23,482 bases of DNA from SG8-41 sp035456985 (GCA_035456985.1 DATICE010000260.1:1-23482); one strand, 5' to 3'. Shown: positions 1 to 8,040, counted from the stretch's first letter. The notes: a model not told the origin generated them from the sequence alone. Numbers and translations: made by a program.

Positions 1-618
1 TCCTCCGTCGTGGCGCTGTTCGCCGCCTCGGCGCGGCGCGCGCGCGAGGCGGGGTTTGACGTCATTGAGCTTCACGGCGCGCATGGATACCTTATTTCCT
101 CGTTCCTGTCCCCGATCACGAACCATCGCAACGACCGCTACGGCGGGAGCTTCGAAAACCGGATCCGCTTCCTGCTGGAGGTCATAGACTCCGTGCGCCT
201 GGAATGGCCGGAGGAGAAGCCCTTGTTCGTGCGGATTTCGTGCACCGACTGGATGGAGGGGGGCTGGGGCATCGAAGACAGCGTGAAACTCGCGCAGCTG
301 CTCAAGGCGGGGAGCAAGGTGGATTTGATCGACTGTTCGAGCGGCGGCGTTGACCCGCGCCAGAAGCTCATTGCCTTTCCGGGCTACCAGGTGCCGTTCG
401 CCGCGGCGGTCCGCAGCCGTGCCGGCATCGCCACCGGCGCAATCGGCCTCATCAACAGCCCCGAAATGGCCGAGCAGATCATCGCCAGCGGGCAGGCTGA
501 CCTGGTCGTCATGGCGCGCGCGTTCCTGAACGACCCCTACTGGCCGCTTCACGCTGCCAAGGTGCTGAAAGCGAAAATTCCCTGGCCGCCGCAGTACGAG
601 CGTGGGGACATCTTCTAA
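1..618 (+). CDS. NADH:flavin oxidoreductase, Old Yellow Enzyme family (5' truncated by window edge)
   Basis: This is the C-terminal 205 residues of an FMN-dependent ene-reductase or 2,4-dienoyl-CoA reductase-like TIM barrel; the reading frame is open from base 1, so the start lies upstream. Visible family landmarks are the HGAHGYL segment followed by SPITNHRNDRYGGS and ENR, which is the conserved mid-barrel region of OYE/YqjM-type enzymes. Near the end, ADLVVMARAFLNDPYWP matches the usual phosphate-binding C-terminal strand (G-R-x-F/L-x-DP). The family reduces activated C=C bonds with NAD(P)H in the cytoplasm. The CoA-transferase gene starts 27 bases downstream on the same strand, which suggests one operon and a role in catabolism of an unsaturated or aromatic-derived acid. 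The substrate cannot be assigned, and the N-terminal half is not visible. Confidence 0.9.
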   Translation, partial: SSVVALFAASARRAREAGFDVIELHGAHGYLISSFLSPITNHRNDRYGGSFENRIRFLLEVIDSVRLEWPEEKPLFVRISCTDWMEGGWGIEDSVKLAQLLKAGSKVDLIDCSSGGVDPRQKLIAFPGYQVPFAAAVRSRAGIATGAIGLINSPEMAEQIIASGQADLVVMARAFLNDPYWPLHAAKVLKAKIPWPPQYERGDIF

Positions 619-645
619 GGCGGAAGACAAAACGGAAGGCCGGTC

Positions 646-2037
646 ATGATGGACAAGGTCTTTGCATCGCCGCAGCAGGCAATCGCGGACATCACCGATG
701 GCGCGACGATTGCCATCGCCGGATTCAGCGTCGCGCACCGTTTCGCGGCGAGCCTGATCATCGCCCTGCGCGAGAAGGGCACGAAAGACCTGTGCCTCGT
801 CTGCAATTCCCTGGGCGACCCCGGGGCGACGCGCGGCCAGATCCTGGCGGAGAGCAGGCAGGTGAAGAAGCTGATCGCCGCGTTCTCCGTCCGTCCCGGC
901 ACGCCGACGGCGAGCGAGGCGCAGATCGCAGCCGGGGAGATGGAAGTCGAGCTGGTCCCGCAGGGAATACTTGTCGAGCGCTGCCGCGCGGGCGGCGCCG
1001 GGATACCGGCGTTCTATTCGCCGACCAGCGTAGGCACCGATCTCGTGGCAGGGAGAGAGATCCGTGAGTTCGAGGGAAAGCCCCATGTCCTCGAGCAGGC
1101 GATCCGGGTGGACTACGCCTTCCTCAGGGGATACCGCGCGGACCGGCTCGGCAACGTCCAGTTCCGCGGCGGCAGCCAGAACTTCAATCCGAGCTTCGCG
1201 AAGGCCGCGCGCGTCGCGATCGTGGAGGTGGACGAGATCGTGGAGCCGGGCGCGATCCCTCCCGAGCTCGTCGACCTGCCGGGGATATTCATCTCGCGCG
1301 TCGTGAAGACGACACAGAAATTCGATCTCTGGCGCCGGCCGGAGCGGCGGCCGGCGGACAAGCCACGCCTCTACAATGGAAAGCCGGGACTGACGCGCGC
1401 GGGCATCGCGAAGAACGCGGCCCGGCTCGTCAAGGATGGGAGCTACGTCAACCTGGGCGTGGGCATTCCAACGATGGTGTCGAACTATCTCGTGGACCGC
1501 GACGTGATCCTGCACGCCGAGAACGGCGTCCTGGGCTACGGCCACATGATCACGGACGAGCAGGAGATCGACCCGGATATCTACAACGCTGCCGGCCAGT
1601 ACGTCACGCTGAAGCCCGGCTCGTCGTTCTTCGACAGCGTGACTTCGTTCGAGATGGCGCGCGGCGGCAGGATCGACACCGTGATCCTGGGGGCATACGA
1701 AGTGGACGAGACCGCGAGCGTCGCCAACTGGAGCACGGCAGACGCGAAGCGGGGCGGCATCGGGGGCGCAATGGACCTCCTCTCGGGCAGGGGCGATCTC
1801 GTTATCGTGATGGAGCACACCGACAGCAAGGGCCGCCCCAAGCTGAGGAAGCGATGCACCTATCCCTTGACGGGTACAGGCTGCGTCACCTACGTCGTCA
1901 CCGACCTCGCATTGCTGCGCTGGGACGGAAGACGGTTCGTGCTGGATGCAGTGGCGCCCGGCTTCACGCCGCAGGAAGTGATCGCGCTGACCGAAATGGA
2001 ATTCGTCGCCGCGCCGGCCGTTCGCGCCATGGAATGA
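646..2037 (+). CDS. Fused alpha/beta 3-oxoacid-type CoA-transferase
   Basis: The 463-residue protein joins the two halves of a family I CoA-transferase. Residues about 1-235 are the alpha-like half, starting with an IAGFS turn and carrying the VELVPQG strand. Residues about 250-463 are the beta-like half, with NLGVGIPT and the active-site motif ENGVLGYG. Glu292 in that motif is the expected residue that forms the glutamyl-CoA thioester. Such enzymes move CoA from a donor acyl-CoA to a free carboxylic acid in the cytoplasm; many are split into two genes, while this one is a single chain. A GGAAGG ribosome site at 634-639 lies 6 bases before ATG 646; ATG 649 is an alternative. It probably activates the acid handled by the neighbouring oxidoreductases and Tct transporter. 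The exact substrate (3-oxoadipate, acetoacetate, glutaconate or other) is unknown. Confidence 0.9.
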   Translation: MMDKVFASPQQAIADITDGATIAIAGFSVAHRFAASLIIALREKGTKDLCLVCNSLGDPGATRGQILAESRQVKKLIAAFSVRPGTPTASEAQIAAGEMEVELVPQGILVERCRAGGAGIPAFYSPTSVGTDLVAGREIREFEGKPHVLEQAIRVDYAFLRGYRADRLGNVQFRGGSQNFNPSFAKAARVAIVEVDEIVEPGAIPPELVDLPGIFISRVVKTTQKFDLWRRPERRPADKPRLYNGKPGLTRAGIAKNAARLVKDGSYVNLGVGIPTMVSNYLVDRDVILHAENGVLGYGHMITDEQEIDPDIYNAAGQYVTLKPGSSFFDSVTSFEMARGGRIDTVILGAYEVDETASVANWSTADAKRGGIGGAMDLLSGRGDLVIVMEHTDSKGRPKLRKRCTYPLTGTGCVTYVVTDLALLRWDGRRFVLDAVAPGFTPQEVIALTEMEFVAAPAVRAME

Positions 2038-2047
2038 GCGCGTTCGG

Positions 2048-3016
2048 CTATCGGGGCGGGGTCACGCCCGCGGCCTTGAGCACCTTCCCGATCGCCGCCA
2101 TCTCCGACTTCATCGTTGCCGTCAACTGCTCTGGCGTGCTCGAGACCGCCTCGACCCCGCCCTTGATGAACTGGTCCCTGCCGTCGGGCGATCGCAGGTA
2201 GCGATCGACTTCCTGGTAGACGCGGCTGACGATTGCAGGGGGCGTTCCCGCCGGGAAGAACAGCGCGTGCAGCGTCTCGCAGACGTAGCCGCGAACCCCG
2301 GATCCCGCGATCGTCGGCAGACCGGGGGCGAGCTCCGAGGGCCGCTCGCTGCCGACCGCGAGGGCGCGCAGCCTTCCCGATTTCACGTGCCCCATCACGC
2401 CGCCCGGCGAAGCGAACATGAGCTGGGTTTCCCCGCTCATCACCGCGGTCATCGCCGGCGCGGCGCCCTTGTAGGGGATGCGCACGATGTTGACGCCGGC
2501 ATAATGGTTGAACAGCACCCCACCGAGGTAGTTGGAGGTACCCGGCGCGCCGGAAGAGAAGTTGAGCTCTCCGGGCCGGGCTTTGGCGAGCGCGATCAGC
2601 TGGTTCACGCTTTTCACGGGCAACGATGGATGGACGACCAGGATCACCGGCGTGCGGTCGACCAGCGAAACCGGCGCGAAATCCTTGAGGGGATCGTACG
2701 ACACCCGCTCGACGAACGGGCCGATCCAGTGCGAGCTGCCGTTGAGCAGCATCGTGTAGCCGTCGGACGCGGCCTTCGCCACGATCTCGGGCGCTAGTAC
2801 GGTGGGGCGGTTGTCCACGATCACCTGCTGCCCGAGAGAATCTGCGATACCGCGCGCGACGAGTCGCGCCGAGAAATCATTACCGCCCCCGGCGGGGGCC
2901 GTAACGATGCGTATGGAGCGGGCCGGGTATTCCTGGCTCGTGGCCGCAGCCGCGCACAGCGTACCGAACGCCAGCAAGATCGCACGAATCATGAATGAAT
3001 CGCCAGTTTGTCGCAT
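2048..3016 (-). CDS. Tripartite tricarboxylate transporter substrate-binding protein (TctC/Bug family)
   Basis: This 322-residue periplasmic solute-binding protein has a signal peptide: a hydrophobic run MIRAILLAFGTLCAAA at about residues 9-24, with cleavage likely just before EYPARSIRIV. The YP-x-R-x-IRIV start, the APAGGGNDFSAR loop and VIVDNRP are the usual Bug landmarks. Family members bind carboxylates or aromatic acids in the periplasm and pass them to a TctAB membrane pair. Start 3016 was chosen over the internal Met9 (2992) because AAGGAGA lies 8 bases ahead of 3016 and nothing comparable precedes 2992. Its stop is 10 bases from the convergent CoA-transferase stop. It is clearly different from the two closely related TctC copies further right, so it probably binds another ligand or works with a distant TctAB pair. 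Confidence 0.93.
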   Translation of the reverse strand: MRQTGDSFMIRAILLAFGTLCAAAATSQEYPARSIRIVTAPAGGGNDFSARLVARGIADSLGQQVIVDNRPTVLAPEIVAKAASDGYTMLLNGSSHWIGPFVERVSYDPLKDFAPVSLVDRTPVILVVHPSLPVKSVNQLIALAKARPGELNFSSGAPGTSNYLGGVLFNHYAGVNIVRIPYKGAAPAMTAVMSGETQLMFASPGGVMGHVKSGRLRALAVGSERPSELAPGLPTIAGSGVRGYVCETLHALFFPAGTPPAIVSRVYQEVDRYLRSPDGRDQFIKGGVEAVSSTPEQLTATMKSEMAAIGKVLKAAGVTPPR

Positions 3017-3021
3017 GTCCT

Positions 3022-3028
3022 GCTCTCC
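3022..3028 (-). promoter_or_regulatory. Shine-Dalgarno of the Bug protein at 2048-3016
   Basis: Read on the minus strand, AAGGAG(A) precedes the ATG at 3016 by a normal spacing. It decides between this start and the internal Met at 2992. Confidence 0.6.
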
Positions 3029-3039
3029 TTGCAGTTATT

Positions 3040-3357
3040 TCATGCCGGGCGGCGGGCGCCGCACTTCCAGCACTCGGTGAATTGGCCCTCGAGCTGCTCG
3101 CCGCACTTCGGGCAGCGCCAGCGCTGGTCGCGGAACTCGCGCGCGAAATCCCCCCGCAGAAACGCCACCAGCAGCGCGTTTGCGCGGTCGTACTGCGCGT
3201 CGTTCTCGATCCACACAGAGCACAGGTCCACCGGCAGCTCGCCCCAGCCGCCCGTCAGGAACTCGCCGCGCACCACGGCGGCGATCCCGTTCGACTCGAG
3301 AAAGCCCTTGACGAGATGCGCTTCCGGGGCGTGCCTGGCGACGTGAATCTGTTTCAT
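3040..3357 (-). CDS. DUF2007-type small protein with C-terminal zinc ribbon
   Basis: The protein has 105 residues. Residues about 1-70 look like a DUF2007 domain (EAHLVKGFLESNGI, then a VVRGE strand), a small fold often described as a putative signal-transducing protein. The C-terminus is a four-cysteine zinc ribbon: CPKC near residue 82 and CWKC near residue 96. No signal peptide or membrane segment is seen, so it is probably cytoplasmic. Its ATG (3357-3355) directly abuts the stop of the amidase (3360-3358), so the two are likely co-transcribed and translationally coupled. The domain assignment is by pattern recognition. A function in this locus cannot be stated; the ribbon suggests a structural or protein-contact role. 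Confidence 0.75.
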   Translation of the reverse strand: MKQIHVARHAPEAHLVKGFLESNGIAAVVRGEFLTGGWGELPVDLCSVWIENDAQYDRANALLVAFLRGDFAREFRDQRWRCPKCGEQLEGQFTECWKCGARRPA

Positions 3358-4641
3358 CTACGTCATCAACACGCGGTGGATCCACTCGGCGCAAAGCAGC
3401 GACGTGCCGTCCTTCCCGAGCGGGCCGATGACCTGCGCGCCCATCGGTAAACCGCGCGGTCCGCGGAACACCGGCACGGTGACGGCCGGGCAATGCAGCA
3501 CCGTCCAGCTCGCGCCGAAGACCGGGTCTCCGGTCGATGCGAGCCCTTCCGGCGCCTCTCCCATCGCGCTCGGCGCGAGCAGCGCATCGAAGTCGCGATG
3601 GATGTCGGCGAGGCGCGCGCGGCAGCGCTGCGCGATCGACTGCGCTTCCTCATACTCCGCGCGCGTGACGCGGCCGCCGCCCAGGAGACGGCCCATCAGG
3701 GCCTCGGAGATCAATTCGGGAAAGCGCGTGCGCTCATAGGCGAGGGCGCGGAACATCTCGTGGCTGCTGATCGTGTTCTGGACTTCGACCAGCCGCGCGA
3801 ACTCACCGTCGAGATCGATTGCCGTCATGCGCGCGCCGGCGCGCTCGAGCCGCGGCACGGCCTGCTCGAGCGCTTCCCGGGTCGGCCGGTCCGCCTTGTC
3901 CCAATACGGCGTGCGACAGAAGCCGATGCGCGGCTTCATGCCCGAAACGGACTCGAAGGAAGTGACGGACGCGCCGCTCAGCTCCTCGACCAGAAGCGCC
4001 GCGTCGGGGACCGTGCGCGTCAGCGTGCCGATGTGATCGAATGAATCCGAAAGAGTCTTCAGGCCGCCACGATTGACGAGGCCGAAGCTCGGCTTGTAGC
4101 CCACCACTCCGCAGTATGCCGCGGGCCGGATCACTGACGAGGTGGTCTGGGTGCCAAAGGCAAGCGGCACCATCCAGTCGGCAACGGCGGCGGCGGACCC
4201 CTGCGAGGATCCCCCGGGCGTGTGCCTGGGGTTGTGCGGGTTGCGGGTCTTGTTGGGATGCCGCGTGGCGAACTCGGTGGTAACGGTCTTGCCGAGGATC
4301 ACGCCTCCGAGCTCGCGCACCTGGGCGACGCATGCGGCATCGCACGTCGTCCGGTTGCCGCGATAGATGGGCGAGCCGTACTCGGTGGGCAGGTCCGCGG
4401 TTTCGAGCACATCCTTTACCCCGACCGGTATCCCGTGCAGGCGGGTGCGGCGCGGCTCCTTGTCGCGGGCGCGGGCCTGGGCGAGCGCGAGCTCGGGATC
4501 GATGGAGGCCCATGCTTGCACGTCCGCTTCGCGCTGGCTGATGCGCTCGAGGCAGGCCGCCACGAGCGCTTCGGACTTGAGCTTGCCTGCCGCGATGCGC
4601 GCGGCGGCCTCGGCGGCGGAGAGCTTGTTGAGGGAATCCAT
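3358..4641 (-). CDS. Amidase signature family hydrolase
   Basis: The 427-residue protein has the Ser-cisSer-Lys arrangement of the amidase signature family: Lys76 in GVKD, the cis-Ser at about 145 in GGSSQGSAAAV, and the nucleophile Ser169 in TTSSVIRPAAYCG. The 24-residue gap between the two serines is the family norm. Such enzymes hydrolyse amides or ureas (e.g. AtzF, GatA) in the cytoplasm, and no signal peptide is present. The usual GG or AG just before the nucleophile is replaced by Thr-Ser. The start at 4641 has only a weak ribosome site. The gene is divergent from the ModA-like gene at 4733 across 91 bases that should hold both promoters, and abuts the DUF2007 gene downstream. The physiological amide is unknown; it may feed the acid used by the CoA-transferase. 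Confidence 0.92.
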   Translation of the reverse strand: MDSLNKLSAAEAAARIAAGKLKSEALVAACLERISQREADVQAWASIDPELALAQARARDKEPRRTRLHGIPVGVKDVLETADLPTEYGSPIYRGNRTTCDAACVAQVRELGGVILGKTVTTEFATRHPNKTRNPHNPRHTPGGSSQGSAAAVADWMVPLAFGTQTTSSVIRPAAYCGVVGYKPSFGLVNRGGLKTLSDSFDHIGTLTRTVPDAALLVEELSGASVTSFESVSGMKPRIGFCRTPYWDKADRPTREALEQAVPRLERAGARMTAIDLDGEFARLVEVQNTISSHEMFRALAYERTRFPELISEALMGRLLGGGRVTRAEYEEAQSIAQRCRARLADIHRDFDALLAPSAMGEAPEGLASTGDPVFGASWTVLHCPAVTVPVFRGPRGLPMGAQVIGPLGKDGTSLLCAEWIHRVLMT

Positions 4642-4732
4642 CCGGGGCCAGCTTCACCAGGGCAACCTTGGCCCATCTTAAACCAGAGGGTGTTGGTGTT
4701 AAAGTTCGACCTTTTCGCAGCGAGGGCCGGGA

Positions 4733-5434
4733 ATGGCGGAAGTGCGGATATTGAGCGCGGGCGCGGCACAGGTGGTGGTGGAGCGAATCGCCGCCATCTA
4801 CACGAGCGAGACCGGGAACCTGGTGAGAGCCGCGTTCAGTGCGGTGGGCGAGATGAAGGCGCGCGTTCTGAATGATGAGCCGGTAGACGTGATCGTGCTT
4901 ACCGGCGCGCTGATCGACGAGCTCATTGCCTCCGGCCATGCCGCTCCCGGGTCGCGCCGGGACCTCGGGGCGGTCGCCACGGGAGTCGCGGTGCGCGCCG
5001 GCACGTCGCTTCCCGACGTGTCGGAGGCGCGGAAGCTGCGGGAAAACCTGCTGGCCGCGACGAAAATCGTCTGCCCGGATCCAGCGACTGCCACCGCCGG
5101 CAAGGCCGTGATGCAGGTGCTCGACCGGCTTGGCATCGTGGAGCAGGTGCGGCCGCGGCTGCAGTATTTCCCCAATGGTTACAGGGCCATGACGTGGCTG
5201 GCGGAGAGCCGCGGTATGGGAGAGATCGGCATTACGCAGGCCACCGAAATACTGGCCAACCCCGGTGTATTATATGCGGGCCCGCTGCCCGGCGATCTAG
5301 GGGTCAGGACGGTTTATGCGGCGAGCCTCGCCGCACGGGCGCAGAATGCCGGAGGGGCAGCGGAGTTCATCGCGCGCCTGACCGCGCCGGCGGCGCGCGC
5401 CATCCTTGCGAAGGCGGGCTACGAGTTTGGGTGA
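4733..5434 (+). CDS. ModA-like substrate-binding domain protein without signal peptide
   Basis: This 233-residue protein resembles the type 2 periplasmic binding proteins of the molybdate/ModA group. It opens with VRILSAGAAQVVVERIA, has the hinge region EPVDVIVLTGALIDELIASG, then VATGVAVRAG, and ends in a helical lobe with AAEFIARLTAPAARAIL. Notably it begins at what would be the mature N-terminus. The in-frame sequence upstream of ATG 4733 back to a stop at 4700 encodes no hydrophobic segment, so no export signal has been missed. It should therefore stay in the cytoplasm. No ABC permease or ATPase is nearby. A second, more distant copy lies at 9105-9791. It may act as a ligand sensor or a small-molecule binder tied to the Tct genes, but that is inference. 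The VOC gene follows 39 bases later. Confidence 0.85.
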   Translation: MAEVRILSAGAAQVVVERIAAIYTSETGNLVRAAFSAVGEMKARVLNDEPVDVIVLTGALIDELIASGHAAPGSRRDLGAVATGVAVRAGTSLPDVSEARKLRENLLAATKIVCPDPATATAGKAVMQVLDRLGIVEQVRPRLQYFPNGYRAMTWLAESRGMGEIGITQATEILANPGVLYAGPLPGDLGVRTVYAASLAARAQNAGGAAEFIARLTAPAARAILAKAGYEFG

Positions 5435-5473
5435 TAAGAGCGGTTTGTCCCGCTCACGACTCACGGATTGCAT

Positions 5474-5872
5474 ATGAATCGCATTGTTCACCTCGCGCTC
5501 AAGGTCGAAAATCTCGAGCAGGCAACCGAGTTCTACGAGAAGGTTTTCGGTTTCAAGGAAGTGGAAACGCGCAAGACGCGCGACCACATCTCGCGCCATA
5601 TGACCGACGGCCAGCTCGACTTCACGTTGATGAAGTACGACGAGGGCACGAGGTCCGCGGAGTCCCTTGCGGCGGGCGAGAAGCCCTGCATCCACCATTT
5701 TGCGATCGAGGTGGACGACGTCGCCGGGTGCACCGCAGGACTCAGGAAGTACGGCTGCGAGATCATCAGCGATCCGGGCGTCATCCCGGTCAAGTTCCGC
5801 GCCCCCGACGGGATCGTTGCGGAGATCGTGCCGGCGGAACGCTACAATAAGGCAAAGCGGTCGAAGGGATAG
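5474..5872 (+). CDS. VOC (glyoxalase/dioxygenase-fold) family protein
   Basis: The 132-residue single-chain protein has two beta-alpha-beta-beta-beta modules: HLALKVENLEQATEFYEKVFGF starting at residue 6, and HHFAIEVDDVAG at about 74-85, closing with APDGIVAEIVP. His6, His75 and Glu117 sit at the usual metal-ligand positions of glyoxalase I, extradiol dioxygenase and methylmalonyl-CoA epimerase relatives. ATG 5474 was chosen over the in-frame TTG at 5468 because the conserved strand begins immediately after it; the ribosome site is weak. It follows the ModA-like gene by 39 bases and precedes tctB, so it is probably part of the same transcript. The reaction (isomerase, lyase or ring cleavage) cannot be decided from sequence. 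Confidence 0.88.
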   Translation: MNRIVHLALKVENLEQATEFYEKVFGFKEVETRKTRDHISRHMTDGQLDFTLMKYDEGTRSAESLAAGEKPCIHHFAIEVDDVAGCTAGLRKYGCEIISDPGVIPVKFRAPDGIVAEIVPAERYNKAKRSKG

Positions 5873-5889
5873 CCGCTCGCATTCATCGT

Positions 5890-5919
5890 TCGTCGCTCCC
5901 GCGCAGGCGGGAGTGATGA
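5890..5919. repeat. REP-like palindrome with CCGCGCAGGCGG core
   Basis: A 13-base-pair stem (5890-5902 with 5907-5919, two G-T wobbles) closes on a GCAG tetraloop. It lies between the VOC gene and tctB. The core CCGCGCAGGCGG recurs on the minus strand at 22877-22888. There is no T-run, so it looks more like a REP-type dispersed palindrome than an intrinsic terminator. In the mRNA it could stabilise the upstream message. Confidence 0.6.
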
Positions 5920-5927
5920 TGGCAAAT

Positions 5928-5937
5928 AGGAGGAGGG
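5928..5937 (+). promoter_or_regulatory. Strong Shine-Dalgarno AGGAGGAGGG ahead of tctB
   Basis: AGGAGGAGGG ends 4 bases before the ATC codon at 5942 and overlaps the end of the in-frame stop TAG at 5927-5929. It is the best ribosome site in the neighbourhood, and it points at 5942 rather than the TTG at 5975 as the start of tctB. Confidence 0.7.
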
Positions 5938-5941
5938 CAGC

Positions 5942-6394
5942 ATCAAGACCGGTGACATTGTTTCCGGCGCCGCGTTGGCGGGTCTCGGCGTCTTCATCAT
6001 CGTCGAGGCGCGCGGCTGGGAGTATCTCGGGCTGGATGGGCCGGGACCGGGATTCTTCCCGCTTTGGTACGGCATCTGCATGGTCGCGCTGTCGGTTCTG
6101 CTCGTGGCGACGAGCCTTGTGCAAGCTGCAGGCGCGCCGGCGAAGGCCGTCAACTGGCGGGAGGTGGGCCGGGCGCTCTCAGCGTGGGCCGGCCTCGCCT
6201 TGTGCGTGGGCTTCCTGAAGATTCTGGGCTTCCTGCTGGCGTTCGGTCTGTTCAGCTTCTTTCTCGTCTCAGTCATGTATCGCCGGTCGCTCGGCGCGGC
6301 CGCCGCGGTCTCGGTGGGAACGGCCGTGGGCTTTTATTTGCTGTTTGCTTTGGCCCTGAATGTGGATCTGCCGGTTGGCAAGCTCGGCTTCTAG
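5942..6394 (+). CDS. tctB: TctB, small membrane subunit of tripartite tricarboxylate transporter (apparent ATC start)
   Basis: This is the small four-helix integral membrane subunit that partners TctA; it would have about 150 residues from 5942. The N-terminus reads x-KTGDIVSGAALAGLGVFII, which matches the usual TctB start (Met-Lys followed directly by the first helix), and GLDGPGPGFFPLWYG is the typical loop after helix 1. Further helices are about 50-60, 75-100 and 115-135. The frame is open only from 5930, because a TAG sits at 5927. No ATG, GTG or TTG occurs before the TTG at 5975, which would remove a third of helix 1. The strong Shine-Dalgarno at 5928-5937 places initiation at the ATC at 5942. 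Either an AUC start or a G-to-C base error at 5944 explains this. Transcribed with tctA, 72 bases downstream. Confidence 0.88.
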   Translation: MKTGDIVSGAALAGLGVFIIVEARGWEYLGLDGPGPGFFPLWYGICMVALSVLLVATSLVQAAGAPAKAVNWREVGRALSAWAGLALCVGFLKILGFLLAFGLFSFFLVSVMYRRSLGAAAAVSVGTAVGFYLLFALALNVDLPVGKLGF

Positions 6395-6466
6395 CAAGGC
6401 AGGCGGAGGAAGGATGAGGCACGAAGTCACCCGTCACGGGCAACGAGAGACGAGGCGCGATTTTTC

Positions 6467-7969
6467 ATGGAAGTGATCGGCTACATATCGCAAGGCTTCA
6501 GCGTGGCGCTCACGCCGCTGAACCTGGCTTGGTGCTTTGTCGGGGTTTTCCTTGGCACTGTGATCGGCATCCTCCCGGGGCTCGGCCCGGCGGCGACGAT
6601 CGCGATGCTGCTGCCGCTGACCTTCCGGATGGATCCGACCGGCGCGGTCATCATGCTTGCCGGCATCTACTACGGTTCCAAGTACGGCGGCTCGACCACC
6701 TCGATCCTGCTCAACGTCCCCGGGGAGTCGGCTTCGGTCGTCACCTGCTTCGACGGTTACCAGATGGCGAAGCGCGGGCGCGGCGGGCCAGCGCTCGGCA
6801 TCGCCGCCATCGCATCCTTCGTCGCCGGAACGGTGGGCGTGCTGGGCCTCATGCTGGTCGCGCCGCCGCTCGCGAAGTTTGCGCTGACCTTCAGTTCCCC
6901 CGAGTATTTCGCGCTGATGTGCCTGGGGCTTGGCATGGTGGTGCTGCTCGCCGGCGAGTCGATGACCAAGGCGCTGCTCGCAATGCTCGTCGGCCTGTGG
7001 CTCGCCGGGATGGGCACCGACCTGTTTACCGCGACATCGCGTTTTACCTTCGGACACGCGGACCTGCTCGATGGTATTGACTTCGTGGTCGTGGCGATCG
7101 GTGTGTTCGCCCTGGGCGAGGTGCTCAGCAACCTGGAAGGCCGGGAAGGAACGCAGATGCTGCCGGTGCCGAAGGGCCTGCGCAACCTCATGCCCACGTG
7201 GCAGGACCTCAAGGATTGCCGCTTCGCATTTGTCAACGGATCCCTCGTCGGCTTCGTCATCGGTGTGTTGCCGGGCGCCGGCTCGACCATCGCCTCCTTC
7301 ATTTCCTATGGAATCGAGAAGGCGGTTTCGAAGCGCCCGGAGAAGTTCGGAACCGGCGTGCCGGAAGGAGTCGCCGCCCCGGAGGGTGCCAACAATGCGG
7401 AAACCGGCGGCGCCATGGTGCCGCTGTTGACGCTCGGCATTCCCGGCTCGGGCACCACCGCGATCCTGCTCGCTGCGTTCATCCTGTGGGGCCTCAGGCC
7501 GGGGCCGCTGATGATCCAGGACAACCCGACGCTCTTTTGGGGGCTGGTCGCCAGCATGTACATCGGCAACGTCATGCTGCTGGTGCTCAACCTTCCGCTG
7601 GTGCCGCTGTTCGCGCAGATCCTGCGCCTGCCGGCCTACGTGCTGTATCCGGCGATTTTCGGCCTCTCGGTCGTCGGCGTTTACAGCGTATCGAGCAGCC
7701 TGTTCGATGTGTGGATGCTGGCGGTGTTCGGGCTCCTCGGCTACGGCATGCGCAGGCTCGACTACCCGGCGGCGCCTCTCATCCTGGGCTTTGTGCTCGG
7801 CGACAGCATGGAGCGTGCCCTGCGCCAGTCGCTGATGATGTCGCAGGGAGATCTGTCGATTCTGGTGTCTAGACCGATATCGGCCACAATGCTATTTTTG
7901 ACGGTGCTGATCCTGATCGCGCCGCTCTACAAGAAAGCCAACGCCTGGCGCGTCAGGGCGATCACCTAG
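6467..7969 (+). CDS. tctA: TctA, large membrane subunit of tripartite tricarboxylate transporter
   Basis: The 500-residue multi-helix inner-membrane permease has all the TctA landmarks. There are two inverted repeat motifs: ILPGLGPAATIAMLLPLTF near residue 43 and VLPGAGSTIASFISYGIEK near residue 267. Each is followed by a glycine-rich signature: YYGSKYGGSTTSILLNVPGE, then ETGGAMVPLLTLGIPGSGTT. Together with TctB it imports a carboxylate delivered by a TctC binding protein, using the ion gradient rather than ATP. Length is normal for the family. It sits between tctB and tctC in the standard B-A-C order, 83 bases before tctC. The ribosome site before ATG 6467 is weak. The only TctA/TctB pair in the window must serve at least the two similar TctC copies at 8053 and 11597. 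Confidence 0.96.
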   Translation: MEVIGYISQGFSVALTPLNLAWCFVGVFLGTVIGILPGLGPAATIAMLLPLTFRMDPTGAVIMLAGIYYGSKYGGSTTSILLNVPGESASVVTCFDGYQMAKRGRGGPALGIAAIASFVAGTVGVLGLMLVAPPLAKFALTFSSPEYFALMCLGLGMVVLLAGESMTKALLAMLVGLWLAGMGTDLFTATSRFTFGHADLLDGIDFVVVAIGVFALGEVLSNLEGREGTQMLPVPKGLRNLMPTWQDLKDCRFAFVNGSLVGFVIGVLPGAGSTIASFISYGIEKAVSKRPEKFGTGVPEGVAAPEGANNAETGGAMVPLLTLGIPGSGTTAILLAAFILWGLRPGPLMIQDNPTLFWGLVASMYIGNVMLLVLNLPLVPLFAQILRLPAYVLYPAIFGLSVVGVYSVSSSLFDVWMLAVFGLLGYGMRRLDYPAAPLILGFVLGDSMERALRQSLMMSQGDLSILVSRPISATMLFLTVLILIAPLYKKANAWRVRAIT

Positions 7970-8040
7970 GTCGTGTGACCGGCGACGAGTGATCGTAAGT
8001 TGGTGGACAAGGCAGGCTGTTTGAATCCGCATTTTTTCAT

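Noticed and set aside
3035..3493. A 152-codon minus-strand frame overlapping the DUF2007 gene and the amidase end.
   Set aside because: The overlapping frame 3040-3357 has the conserved four-cysteine ribbon and family strands; this one has none.
4733..5434. Calling the ModA-like proteins true molybdate-binding ModA.
   Set aside because: No signal peptide, no modB or modC nearby, and the context is carboxylate uptake.
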